Assembly (NCBI GenBank): GCA_905203995.1
Contig: CAJKXZ010000004.1
Coordinates: 62,001-126,000 of the forward strand
DNA: 64,000 nt
Direction of reading: 5' to 3'
Source of the DNA: an uncultured Methanomassiliicoccus sp.
GTDB lineage: Archaea; Thermoplasmatota; Thermoplasmata; Methanomassiliicoccales; Methanomassiliicoccaceae
The notes beneath the pieces were generated by a model. The model saw nothing but the letters and a program-made list of their open reading frames with translations. It had not been told where the DNA came from and did no database searches. This document shows, piece by piece, positions 1 to 10,117 of the stretch (positions are counted from its first letter, which is position 1; each line of letters begins with the position of its first letter). Both the position numbers and the translations under genes were made by a program.

Positions 1-1
1 C

Positions 2-295
2 GTGCTGGAAAAATACGGCGGTGGCGGTGGTAAATATAACACCAACGATGCTTCTGCAGAAATGATGGGCTTCATCAGAGCTCTGCTGGATAATGCCAAC
101 ATCGCCTGGCAGACGGGTGAATTAGGTAAAATTGACATCGGCGGCGGCGGGACTGTAGCAAAGTATGTCTCAACCCACAATGTCGATACGGTCGATCTGG
201 GAGTGCCCGTTTTATCGATGCACGCGCCCTTTGAGGTCGTTTCTAAATTAGATGTCTACATGACCTATCTGGCTGTAGCAGAATTTTACAAGTGA
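2..295 (+). CDS. M18-family aminopeptidase, C-terminal fragment (5' end outside window)
   Basis: This is the last 97 residues of a zinc aminopeptidase of family M18 (aspartyl/lysyl aminopeptidase type), which removes N-terminal residues from peptides in the cytoplasm. The family's C-terminal end is visible: a GGGGTVAKYV segment, then GVPVLSMHAPFEVVSKLD, whose histidine is normally a metal ligand, then a closing helix DVYMTYLAVAEFY. The reading frame is open to the window edge, so the GTG at position 2 is not a real start. The stop codon lies inside a terminator hairpin. Identity is confident at family level; substrate preference cannot be judged from this piece. Confidence 0.85.
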   Translation: MLEKYGGGGGKYNTNDASAEMMGFIRALLDNANIAWQTGELGKIDIGGGGTVAKYVSTHNVDTVDLGVPVLSMHAPFEVVSKLDVYMTYLAVAEFYK

Positions 296-320
296 GTTTT
301 TCTCACTTTTTTAATTTTTT
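290..320 (+). terminator. Hairpin plus T-tract after the M18 aminopeptidase
   Basis: A 7-bp stem, AAGTGAG (290-296) with CTCACTT (302-308) and a T5 loop, is followed by a T-rich run to about 320. It overlaps the aminopeptidase stop codon and sits between that gene and the convergent tetR, so it probably separates the two transcripts. Confidence 0.65.
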
Positions 321-979
321 TTATTTAAAACATGATCTAATTCAGGACAAGACGTCCTCATAAAAATATGATAAACTTCGAAACTGCCGGTTTCCATGCC
401 TAATATTCTTTCTGTCATATACTGCAGCACATCTAAAGACTGTTCAATGGTTTCAATATCGGGATGCTCTTTTATTTTCATCATTGCCGCCCGGATCATC
501 ATGCTGACGGTGTAGGAACTGTCTTCCGGATAGCGGGTATCAAAAACTCCCTCTTCAATGCCCTGCTGGATAATTTTGCCGAAAGCTGGCACCACCATTT
601 CATACGCTAGTCTTTCTACTTCCAGATGAAGGTTTTTGTTGCGCGACATGGAAAAATATTTAATTACGGTTTCTGAACGCATACTGACGTCTCTTTGTGA
701 TTTCAGCAGTTCAATAAAGCGCTCTTCAGCGGTGATATTTTTCATTTCCAAAACTGCAACGATTGAAGATTCAATCTCCTTGAGCATTCGTTGAATTAAA
801 ATCTCAATCAAATCTTCTTTTGAACCAAAATAATAATAAAATAGTCCCTTGGCAACGCCGACTTTTTTGATGATATCGTCCACCGAAGTGTTTTCGAACC
901 CTTTCTCACGAAAGAGCTCTTCTGCCGCATTAATTAACTCGGCTTTTCTTTCAGCAGAGATACATTCTTTCTTAGCCAT
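311..979 (-). CDS. TetR/AcrR-family transcriptional repressor
   Basis: A 222-residue DNA-binding repressor. Residues about 10-55 form the TetR helix-turn-helix, with the family signature ending GLFYYYFGSKEDLI; the rest is a helical ligand-binding and dimerisation domain. The frame is open upstream to 1084, but the ATG at 979 (MAKKECIS) starts exactly where TetR proteins begin and is preferred. It lies 52 bp downstream of a DUF6015 gene on the same strand, probably in one operon. A TetR-like palindrome at 1443-1459 in front of that operon and a near-identical one at 3541-3557 in front of an efflux pump suggest that it represses itself and the pump. The ligand is unknown. Confidence 0.9.
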   Translation of the reverse strand: MAKKECISAERKAELINAAEELFREKGFENTSVDDIIKKVGVAKGLFYYYFGSKEDLIEILIQRMLKEIESSIVAVLEMKNITAEERFIELLKSQRDVSMRSETVIKYFSMSRNKNLHLEVERLAYEMVVPAFGKIIQQGIEEGVFDTRYPEDSSYTVSMMIRAAMMKIKEHPDIETIEQSLDVLQYMTERILGMETGSFEVYHIFMRTSCPELDHVLNKKN

Positions 980-1031
980 GCAATCACCAAGGTCTGTGTA
1001 AATTGGGTGGTTATTCTTTGTGATTAATGTG

Positions 1032-1400
1032 TTAGGCTGATTGTCGTACCCAGACATTGTCCGGGAGTCCTTCATACACTCCATATTCCGAATCTGCCTT
1101 TGCTACTGGAGCTTCGATGATCTTAAGGATTTTTTCTTTATCAAGCGTCCAGTAAAACACTCTCCAGGGCCTCCCTGTAAACAGTGTTTCTTCTTCATAC
1201 CGTGAGGAAATTATCTGAAATTCTTCCAGGAAATAGAACATTCCCCGGTCCTCCGGTGTAAGGGCGTTGTCAATCATTTCACTATTGTATCCAAAGTAGT
1301 TTAGGACTCTTTCTGCTAGCTGCCCAGAGGTCTCCGTGTCGATCTTCGATTTCCTCTCGATCGCCGTACGTAGCTCCTCATAAGTAACTGGCCCATACAT
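1032..1400 (-). CDS. DUF6015-like small archaeal protein
   Basis: A 122-residue soluble protein with no membrane segment. It resembles the DUF6015 family of Thermoplasmatota; the middle motif LTPEDRGMFYFLEE and the tail segment GRPWRVFYWTLDKEKI look family-typical. Function is unknown. The start at 1400 is supported by a CAGGTGA Shine-Dalgarno-like sequence a few bases upstream. It precedes tetR on the same strand, and its promoter region carries a palindrome at 1443-1459 some 26 bp downstream of a TATA-like TTTAAATAG (minus strand, about 1473-1481). It is therefore probably repressed by the TetR protein. The family name is recalled and less certain than the gene itself. Confidence 0.7.
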   Translation of the reverse strand: MYGPVTYEELRTAIERKSKIDTETSGQLAERVLNYFGYNSEMIDNALTPEDRGMFYFLEEFQIISSRYEEETLFTGRPWRVFYWTLDKEKILKIIEAPVAKADSEYGVYEGLPDNVWVRQSA

Positions 1401-1442
1401 TTTTTTTCACCTGTTTTAGACAATCCTTCAACTGCTATATTG

Positions 1443-1459
1443 ACTGACTGTCAGTCAGT
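1443..1459. promoter_or_regulatory. TetR-type palindromic operator 1
   Basis: ACTGACTGTCAGTCAGT is a perfect palindrome with 8-bp arms around a central T. It lies between the divergent DUF6015-tetR and phosphomevalonate dehydratase genes. Relative to the minus-strand TATA-like box at about 1473-1481, it covers the expected transcription start, a position where bound repressor would block RNA polymerase. It matches the site at 3541-3557 at 15 of 17 positions. Control by the adjacent TetR protein is an inference. Confidence 0.75.
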
Positions 1460-1546
1460 AATGAAATAATATCTATTTAAATTTGATGGTTTTCTTCGAT
1501 CTAACATGCACAAGATATTTCACTCTGGACGTCATAACAACCCTAG

Positions 1547-2704
1547 ATGTTTCTAACCAAGGAAGAAGAGCAGATTCTTGCCGGCGAATTCGGTCAAGGA
1601 AAAAAGAAAGCAATGGAGTTGCTAGTAGCTCTGGGAGATATTTATGGAGCAAAACGTTTGATTCCTATCACTTCTGCTCATCTTTCCGGTGTCTCATACA
1701 AAACTATTGGCGAGGGTGGCATTTCCTTTTTGGAAGAGATGTCCGCTGATTCAAAAGTATGTGTGCCCACGACTCTCAACCCGCCGGGCATGGACCGTGA
1801 GAAGTGGCAGGCGATGGGTATTTCTGAACATTTTGCTGAGCGCCAGCATAAGATTATTTCCTGCTATGAAAAACTGGGTGTAACCTCTAACTGTTCCTGC
1901 ACACCTTATTTAGACATCAACGTCCCTCAAATCGGTGAACATGTTTCCTGGGCAGAATCCAGTGCCCTTTCTTATGTTAATTCTGTTATCGGCGCCAAAA
2001 CCAACCGTGAAGGCGGACCGGGGGCGCTGGCGGCAGCTATTCTCGGCAAAACTCCGGAATACGGACTGCACCTGGACGAGAACCGCCAGCCGGCGCTTAC
2101 GATCGAAGTCAAAGCCGACAAGATTAACTATTCTGTTTTGGGGCAAGCGGTAGGACAGTTAGGCGGTGGTAAAATCCCTTATTTCAAAGGAATTAAGCCG
2201 ACGCAGGATCAGCTGAAAACCCTGGCCGCCGCCATGGCCGCAGCCGGTTCGGTCGCTCTGTTTTACGTGGAGGGCATTACTCCTGCTCCTGCTGACCTGA
2301 CAAATACGGAAAAGATTACAATTGATGATCAAGAGTTGTCTTCCGTACGAGATAAAATGAGTACGGGCCAAGATCCGGAACTTATTGCCTTAGGCTGCCC
2401 GCATTTATCTTGTGAGGAGATTCATAATCTGGCTGCTAAACTGAAAGGTAAAACCAAGAAAGGCGACACGGAAGTATGGTTCTGTACTTCGCGCTGCACG
2501 GCGGCTAAATGTAAAAAGGATCTCGATGTGCTTGCTAAATTCGGCAATGTGATCTGCGACACCTGCATGATTGTCACGCCGATTGAAGAGCGCTTTAAAT
2601 GTACGGCGGTGGACTCTGGCAAAGCCTGTAATTATCTGCCCACACTCTGTTCGCAGAAAGTGGTTTTCCGTGATACTGATGATCTTCTGGAGATGATCTT
2701 ATGA
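1547..2704 (+). CDS. Phosphomevalonate dehydratase large subunit (aconitase X catalytic domain)
   Basis: A 385-residue protein of the aconitase X (formerly DUF521) family. In archaea the two-subunit enzyme dehydrates (R)-5-phosphomevalonate to trans-anhydromevalonate 5-phosphate, a step of the archaeal mevalonate pathway to isoprenoid lipids. Visible hallmarks are NCSCTPYLD (residues 115-123), containing likely iron-sulfur ligands, GAKTNREGG near residue 150, and a C-terminal Cys-rich part with FCTSRC and CDTCMI. The stop overlaps the start of the small-subunit gene (ATGA), so the two are translationally coupled. Starting at 1547 gives a family-typical N-terminus. A bacterial-type aconitase X acting on hydroxyproline compounds is the alternative, but is unlikely in an archaeon. 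Confidence 0.88.
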   Translation: MFLTKEEEQILAGEFGQGKKKAMELLVALGDIYGAKRLIPITSAHLSGVSYKTIGEGGISFLEEMSADSKVCVPTTLNPPGMDREKWQAMGISEHFAERQHKIISCYEKLGVTSNCSCTPYLDINVPQIGEHVSWAESSALSYVNSVIGAKTNREGGPGALAAAILGKTPEYGLHLDENRQPALTIEVKADKINYSVLGQAVGQLGGGKIPYFKGIKPTQDQLKTLAAAMAAAGSVALFYVEGITPAPADLTNTEKITIDDQELSSVRDKMSTGQDPELIALGCPHLSCEEIHNLAAKLKGKTKKGDTEVWFCTSRCTAAKCKKDLDVLAKFGNVICDTCMIVTPIEERFKCTAVDSGKACNYLPTLCSQKVVFRDTDDLLEMIL

Positions 2705-3474
2705 TTTTAACGGGCAGAAAGATTTCTCAAGGTAAAGCACAGGGTAAAATTCTCCTTTGTCCTAATCCCGTAAGCTTCTTAGGCGGTGTCAATCCGCAGG
2801 ATGGCAAAGTCGCCGATCCGGCTGTTAACGGACAGTCTGCTAAAGGGCGTGTCTTTGCCTTTCCGCGCGGTAAAGGTAGCACTGTCGGCTCCTACGTCGT
2901 TTATGATATGAAAGAGCACGGAACGCTGCCCGCAGCGGTTATTAACGAAAGTGCTGAGCCGATCGTAGCAACCGGCGCGGTGATGGCCTCCGTGCCGATG
3001 GTCGACGCTATCGATCTCTCTTTATTGCGAGAGGGTGACGATTGTATCGTTGACGGTTCAACCGGTACGATTGAGCTGCCGGGAGTCAAAGAGATTCATG
3101 TTGTCAGCTGTGTTATCAAAGACGGCGATCAAATCCTGTTTTTGAAGCGGTCGGCAAAAGTCGGTACTTTCCAAGGATATTGGTCGGCAGTAAGCGGCTT
3201 CATTGAAGTGGGTGAAACACCTTTGGAAACGGCAATCAAAGAAGTGCGGGAAGAAACCTGCATTGTTTCTGAACCGGTGCGCTCCGCCGAACCTTTCAGA
3301 GTGCGGGAAAAAAACACAATCTGGGTAATTCATCCTTTCTTATTTGAGGAACCCAACTGCACTGTACAAATTGACTGGGAGCACACTGAATACAAATGGG
3401 TCAAAGTGGAAGAAACTACTGGCTATACCTGTGTTCCTGGTTTAGATATTGTATATAGATTACTAGGACTTTGA
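2701..3474 (+). CDS. Phosphomevalonate dehydratase small subunit fused to a Nudix hydrolase domain
   Basis: A 257-residue two-domain protein. Residues 1-127 are the aconitase X small (swivelling, DUF126) subunit, including the active-site loop FPRGKGSTVGSY (54-65). Residues about 130-255 are a Nudix domain with its box from G166 to I188: G166, E172, then KEVREE (180-185). Two consensus positions differ: Lys for Arg at 180 and Cys for Gly at 187; the metal-binding glutamates are kept. The small subunit is normally a stand-alone protein of about 130 residues. The Nudix partner should act on a nucleoside or prenyl diphosphate. Because it is tied to an isoprenoid enzyme, a prenyl diphosphate is attractive but unproven. 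The ATGA overlap with the large subunit indicates one operon. Confidence 0.85.
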   Translation: MILTGRKISQGKAQGKILLCPNPVSFLGGVNPQDGKVADPAVNGQSAKGRVFAFPRGKGSTVGSYVVYDMKEHGTLPAAVINESAEPIVATGAVMASVPMVDAIDLSLLREGDDCIVDGSTGTIELPGVKEIHVVSCVIKDGDQILFLKRSAKVGTFQGYWSAVSGFIEVGETPLETAIKEVREETCIVSEPVRSAEPFRVREKNTIWVIHPFLFEEPNCTVQIDWEHTEYKWVKVEETTGYTCVPGLDIVYRLLGL

Positions 3475-3504
3475 ATCGCTCTATTCTTGATTCGTCTAGT
3501 CATC

Positions 3505-3557
3505 TATATATAGCCCTTTTTCTTTGATGGGTGTTTATTGACTGACCGACAGTCAGT
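3505..3557 (+). promoter_or_regulatory. Efflux-pump promoter with TetR-type operator 2
   Basis: A TATA box (TATATATA, 3505-3512) is followed 29 bp later by the palindrome-like ACTGACCGACAGTCAGT (3541-3557), which differs at two positions from the perfect operator at 1443-1459. It lies at or just after the expected transcription start of the MFS gene that begins at 3630. This is good sequence evidence that pump and repressor genes share one regulator. Confidence 0.7.
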
Positions 3558-3629
3558 TTTGATTGCCGGGTTAATCTTACAAATTAAACCCAATCGGTAC
3601 GTTCTGCACCGTGGGTATGAGGTGCTGAG

Positions 3630-5288
3630 ATGGAGAATGCAAATTTCGATAAAAAGCCAGGTAAGGCTGAGGTCGATGTGCGGAAAGTACGTACACCGAT
3701 CATGATCGGTTTGATTCTCGGTATGTTGTTGGCATGTATTGATGGAACGATCATCGGTACCTGCATGCCGAGTATCACTTCTGATTTTGAAAATGGAATG
3801 GCCTTATACACCTGGCTAATTACTGGTTATCTTCTTGCTGAAACTATTGTAACCCCCATCGCTGGAAAGATGTCTGACCTCTATGGAAGAAAACCTATCT
3901 TCCTTGGCGGTATGATTCTATTTCTGGGAGGTTCCATTTTTGCAGGTCTTTCAACCAGCATGGAGCTGTTAATTGTAGGTCGTGTAATACAAGGTTTCGG
4001 CGGCGGTATGCTTATTCCAGTTGCAATGGCGACCGTTGCAGATTTATATGAACCACGAGAAAGAGGAAAAATTCAAGGTATCTTAGGAGCCATCTTTGCT
4101 ATTGCTAGCGCCATTGGACCATTCATTGGTGGTGTAATTGTTGATAACACAACATGGCACTGGGCCTTCTTTGTAAATGTACCTATTGGAATTATTGCCA
4201 TTGCCTTTACGGCTATTAAATTCCCAAAGGTTCAAGCAGAACCAAACATAAAAATCGATTATCCAGGAATCGCAACATTATCCGCATTTTTAGCATTACT
4301 TGTGATAGTTGTGACATTTGGCGGAAGTACATATGCTTGGAACAGTCCTGAGATAATCGCCATGTCATTAGGTGCAATAGTCTTCCTTGGTCTGTTTATC
4401 TATCTAGAGAGCAAAGTAGAGGAACCATTAGTGCCACTCCGTCTTTTCCGTTCTCGTACGTTCGTTGCCGGGTGTTCTGGTCTATTGGTAATGTCATTAG
4501 GTCTGTTTGGTATCTTAACCTATGTCGCCATGTTCCTGCAAAAATATGTTGGACTAAGCGCTACTAATAGCGGTGCGACTTTAATCCCCTTAACCATAGG
4601 TATGACAATTACTTCAGTTGGGAGTGGATTTTTACTTAAGAAGACTGGATATATGCCCTGGCTGATTGTAGGTCCCCCCGTTGCAGCGGTTGGTTTATAC
4701 TTAATATCAACTCTTGAAATGGGAAGTCCCCAATCAGAAGCATCACTATACCTCATTCTTGCAGGATTAGGTATGGGTTGCGTAATGTCTAACTTCATCG
4801 TAGCAGCGCAAAATATCACTCCAAGAAGAGACATGGGTGTAATGACATCCACCATGAGCTTGTTTAGAAGCATTGGTGGAACAGTAGGTGCAGCTCTAAT
4901 TGGTTCTCTAATCAACAATCGTATTGCCATCGAACTGCAAGAACGTCTGCCCACAGAGGTGTATGATAGCCCATTTGTGCCACACAATACTGGTGTTATG
5001 GACATGATAAATCAGATTACGACCCTGTTCCCTCAGTTTAATAACTTGGATATTGACATCACAATGGCGTATGGACAGAGCTTATCTTATGCATTCGTGA
5101 TATGTTCTATAATCGTATTAGCTACGATAGTTGCAAGTCTGCTGGTAAAACGTATACCGCTTAAAACAGATGAGGAATACGAGCAGATTAATCTCGAAGC
5201 TGAACTGGCTCATGAAGCCGAAATGGCTAAAAAGCAAGAACAAAAACTTCAAAAAGCTAAAAAACACAAAGGGGACGGCTCTGGTTAA
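3630..5288 (+). CDS. MFS drug-efflux transporter, DHA2 (EmrB/QacA) type
   Basis: A 552-residue, 14-helix proton antiporter of the DHA2 family, which exports hydrophobic drugs or toxic organic compounds across the cytoplasmic membrane. It shows the first-helix DGTIIGTCMPSI motif, the loop GKMSDLYGRKP between helices 2 and 3, and GFGGGMLIPVAMATVADL in the fourth helix region. The C-terminus is a charged tail rich in Lys and Glu (about 515-552). The start has a GAGGTG Shine-Dalgarno sequence five bases upstream. The promoter carries a TetR-type operator, so substrate-induced derepression by the repressor at 311-979 is likely. The gene ends in a strong hairpin. Confidence 0.92.
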   Translation: MENANFDKKPGKAEVDVRKVRTPIMIGLILGMLLACIDGTIIGTCMPSITSDFENGMALYTWLITGYLLAETIVTPIAGKMSDLYGRKPIFLGGMILFLGGSIFAGLSTSMELLIVGRVIQGFGGGMLIPVAMATVADLYEPRERGKIQGILGAIFAIASAIGPFIGGVIVDNTTWHWAFFVNVPIGIIAIAFTAIKFPKVQAEPNIKIDYPGIATLSAFLALLVIVVTFGGSTYAWNSPEIIAMSLGAIVFLGLFIYLESKVEEPLVPLRLFRSRTFVAGCSGLLVMSLGLFGILTYVAMFLQKYVGLSATNSGATLIPLTIGMTITSVGSGFLLKKTGYMPWLIVGPPVAAVGLYLISTLEMGSPQSEASLYLILAGLGMGCVMSNFIVAAQNITPRRDMGVMTSTMSLFRSIGGTVGAALIGSLINNRIAIELQERLPTEVYDSPFVPHNTGVMDMINQITTLFPQFNNLDIDITMAYGQSLSYAFVICSIIVLATIVASLLVKRIPLKTDEEYEQINLEAELAHEAEMAKKQEQKLQKAKKHKGDGSG

Positions 5289-5307
5289 GAGCCTAACCTT
5301 TTTTTTT
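5277..5307 (+). terminator. Intrinsic-type terminator of the MFS gene
   Basis: A GGCTCT/AGAGCC stem (5277-5282 with 5288-5293) overlaps the stop codon and is followed by an uninterrupted T-run from about 5299. An alternative GGTTA/TAACC pairing is also possible. Confidence 0.7.
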
Positions 5308-5644
5308 AATTTTTATATACATATCTACTGATTGTAACGAGAGTTGTGATAATAACAACTACAAAGAACAGTCCAAAGATAGCCATATAATTTTCATTTA
5401 TTGATCCTGTGTCTACTGCATGTCCCAGATATGCTAGAATACAGAGCATAAGGCAGCAGATCACGCATAAAACTCCTACGGCTTTGCATAATTTCTTCTC
5501 ATCATAGTTTCTTCGTTCATCAGGGGCTAATGAATTATAGCCAGCTATCAACCATTGTCCCTTTCCGTTAAACAAGAAAATACCGATAATCAAGAACAAC
5601 AACGCTACAACAAGAATGATTATTTCGGCCAGCATATGAATCAT
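5306..5644 (-). CDS. DUF3784 family membrane protein
   Basis: A 112-residue integral membrane protein with three predicted hydrophobic helices (about 5-24, 53-72, 86-106). The segment GKGQWLIAGYNSLAPDERRNYDEKKL between helices 1 and 2 is typical of DUF3784, a family common in Firmicutes. Function is unknown. It faces the MFS gene tail to tail. It is probably acquired from bacteria, given the family's distribution. Starts at residue 1 or residue 4 (5635) are both possible. Confidence 0.75.
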   Translation of the reverse strand: MIHMLAEIIILVVALLFLIIGIFLFNGKGQWLIAGYNSLAPDERRNYDEKKLCKAVGVLCVICCLMLCILAYLGHAVDTGSINENYMAIFGLFFVVVIITTLVTISRYVYKN

Positions 5645-5832
5645 TCCAACATTTGTTTCTTACAAAGTCATCTACATTATCTTTTTTGCTACAATCCCTT
5701 CTGAAATGAATCTTACTGCTCTGTAATGAATATCAACATTATAAAAAAGCGGAATTCCTCAGCTCCAATTCACTTTGACACTTTGATATTTCTTTCTAAA
5801 CTCATTGGGCTGTTTAGTGCCTGCTACTAATT

Positions 5833-5874
5833 TTACGTAAAGGTTATGCCCATATGGGCTAAAGTTTTAAATGA
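5833..5874 (+). repeat. 42-bp direct repeat, copy 1, upstream of DUF4143 ATPase
   Basis: This is identical over 42 bp to 5890-5931. Each copy contains the palindrome TTACGTAA (5833-5840), the 12-bp perfect palindrome GCCCATATGGGC (5848-5859) and a TTTTAAA stretch. The copy ends in ATGA; here the ATG (5872) opens a five-codon frame reading M-K-L-W-stop. Confidence 0.9.
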
Positions 5875-5889
5875 AACTTTGGTGATATC

Positions 5890-5931
5890 TTACGTAAAGG
5901 TTATGCCCATATGGGCTAAAGTTTTAAATGA
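5890..5931 (+). repeat. 42-bp direct repeat, copy 2, abutting the ATPase start
   Basis: Second copy, 57 bp downstream of the first, with palindromes at 5890-5897 and 5905-5916. Its final GA forms part of the GAGG Shine-Dalgarno (5930-5933) of the ATPase gene. The 15-bp spacer between the copies is not repeated. Function is unknown; paired operator sites or a duplicated promoter are the obvious readings. Confidence 0.9.
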
Positions 5932-5939
5932 GGAATGAC

Positions 5940-7229
5940 ATGGAAATTAAACGGGATCTATATCTGAATCAATTAATTCAGTACCAGTGGGACGGCTTGG
6001 TAAAAGTCATTACAGGTATCCGCAGATGTGGAAAATCCTATCTGCTCCATGTCCTTTACTACAATCACTTATTATCAAACGGAGTTAAGAAAGAGAATAT
6101 CATCTCCATTGAACTGGACCTTACCAAAGACTTACGTTTCAGAAATCCTCTGGAGCTTGCATCATACGTGAGAAATTTAGTTGAAGGCAAGGATGAAAAT
6201 TATTATCTTTTTATTGATGAAATCCAGATGTCTGATGCTGTTCTGAATCCCTACAATCCCCACGGTAAAAAGATTACGTTCTATGATGCTTTAAACGATC
6301 TAAACAGCCTCAGTAATCTCGATATTTATGTTACGGGAAGCAATTCCCGGATGCTTTCATCAGACATACTTACAGAATTCAGAGGCAGAAGCAGTGAAAT
6401 CAGAATGCATCCTCTGAGTTTTTTAGAGTACTACAAGGCAGTCGGCGGAGATAAGCAGGAGGCTTTCAACACCTATGCTTTTTTCGGCGGGATGCCGTTT
6501 ATCACCTCAGGTCTGGACGATACTGCAAAAATGAAGTATCTTTCTTCACTGGTATCTGAAGTGTATCTCAAGGATATTGTGGATAGAAAAAAGGTAGAAA
6601 GGGAAGACGTATTGTCGATGATTCTTGATTTACTCTGTTCTTCAATAGGTTCGCTTACAAATCCTAATAAAATTGCTGATACATTGCGCTCAAAAGCACA
6701 CATCAAAGTATCGCAAAATGTAGTTGCGTCATATGTTGAACATTTTAAAGATGCATTTTTGTTCTCAGAAAGTAAACGTTACGATGTCAAAGGCAGACAT
6801 TATTTTGAGTATCCTCACAAATATTACTGTGAAGACATTGGTTTGAGAAATGCCAGGATAGGATTTAGGCAGCAGGAAATGACGCATATCATGGAGAATA
6901 TAATTTACAATGAGCTGATCCTGCGCGGATTTTCGGTTGATGTTGGTGTAGTGTATTCCCGCGAAATAAATGCGAACGGCAATTCTGTCAGAGTTCCCAG
7001 AGAGATCGACTTTGTAGCAAATAAAGGCGGAAAGAGAGTGTATATCCAGTCTGCATTTGCCCTTCTTACTGAAGAAAAGAAGGAAGCGGAGCTTAAGCCG
7101 TTTTTACTGACTGGGGACTCGTTTCCTAAGATTATTATACGAAACGACGTTGGAAAGAGATGGTATGATGACACGGGAGTGCTGAATATCGGGCTGATTG
7201 ATTTTCTTCTTGATGAGAGTGCTATTTGA
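5940..7229 (+). CDS. AAA-type ATPase with C-terminal DUF4143 domain
   Basis: A 429-residue cytoplasmic ATPase. Walker A is GIRRCGKS near residue 26-33 and Walker B is YLFIDEIQ near residue 90. The C-terminal DUF4143 region, with REIDFVAN followed by YIQSAF, resembles a PD-(D/E)XK-like fold. Such ATPases are widespread in bacteria and methanogens, often strain-variable, and have no established function. The ATG at 5940 is preferred over 5928 because GAGG lies six bases before it. Two 42-bp repeats occupy the promoter. A second, divergent member of the family lies at 41182-42384. Confidence 0.85.
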   Translation: MEIKRDLYLNQLIQYQWDGLVKVITGIRRCGKSYLLHVLYYNHLLSNGVKKENIISIELDLTKDLRFRNPLELASYVRNLVEGKDENYYLFIDEIQMSDAVLNPYNPHGKKITFYDALNDLNSLSNLDIYVTGSNSRMLSSDILTEFRGRSSEIRMHPLSFLEYYKAVGGDKQEAFNTYAFFGGMPFITSGLDDTAKMKYLSSLVSEVYLKDIVDRKKVEREDVLSMILDLLCSSIGSLTNPNKIADTLRSKAHIKVSQNVVASYVEHFKDAFLFSESKRYDVKGRHYFEYPHKYYCEDIGLRNARIGFRQQEMTHIMENIIYNELILRGFSVDVGVVYSREINANGNSVRVPREIDFVANKGGKRVYIQSAFALLTEEKKEAELKPFLLTGDSFPKIIIRNDVGKRWYDDTGVLNIGLIDFLLDESAI

Positions 7230-7343
7230 TAAATAAGAGCTGAATGTAATTTAACCATCCTTTCTAAATATGTAAGGATAAAAGCAAAAAGTAATCAATG
7301 ACCTCAAATTAGACTTCAATATTTCCATAGGCAAGTGTTCAGA

Positions 7344-7381
7344 TAATAAAAACAAGAAAAAGGCTGTTTCATCAACAGCCT
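7344..7381 (-). terminator. Terminator after aconitase
   Basis: An 8-bp perfect stem AGGCTGTT/AACAGCCT (7361-7368 with 7374-7381) is followed on the minus strand by TTTTCTTGTTTTTATT. It lies just past the aconitase stop codon. Confidence 0.75.
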
Positions 7382-7388
7382 GATATAT

Positions 7389-10013
<2,625 letters not shown>

Positions 10014-10065
10014 AGTGACTCATTATCTTGAACGAAATGAGCTATATCAACGTTTTTAATTTAGT

Positions 10066-10107
10066 ATAAAAATAGGAAGCAGGACTGTGGTTGAGACAGT
10101 CTGCTTC
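10066..10107 (-). terminator. Terminator after the stomatin gene
   Basis: GAAGCAG and ACTGT (10076-10082 and 10084-10088, one bulged G between them) pair with ACAGTCTGCTTC (10096-10107). On the minus strand the stem is followed by CTATTTTTATAC. Confidence 0.7.
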
Positions 10108-10117
10108 GGGTTTTCGT

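Noticed and set aside
4520..5005. 161-codon frame on the minus strand inside the MFS gene
   Set aside because: It lies wholly within a well-supported transporter gene and has no recognisable domain or ribosome site.
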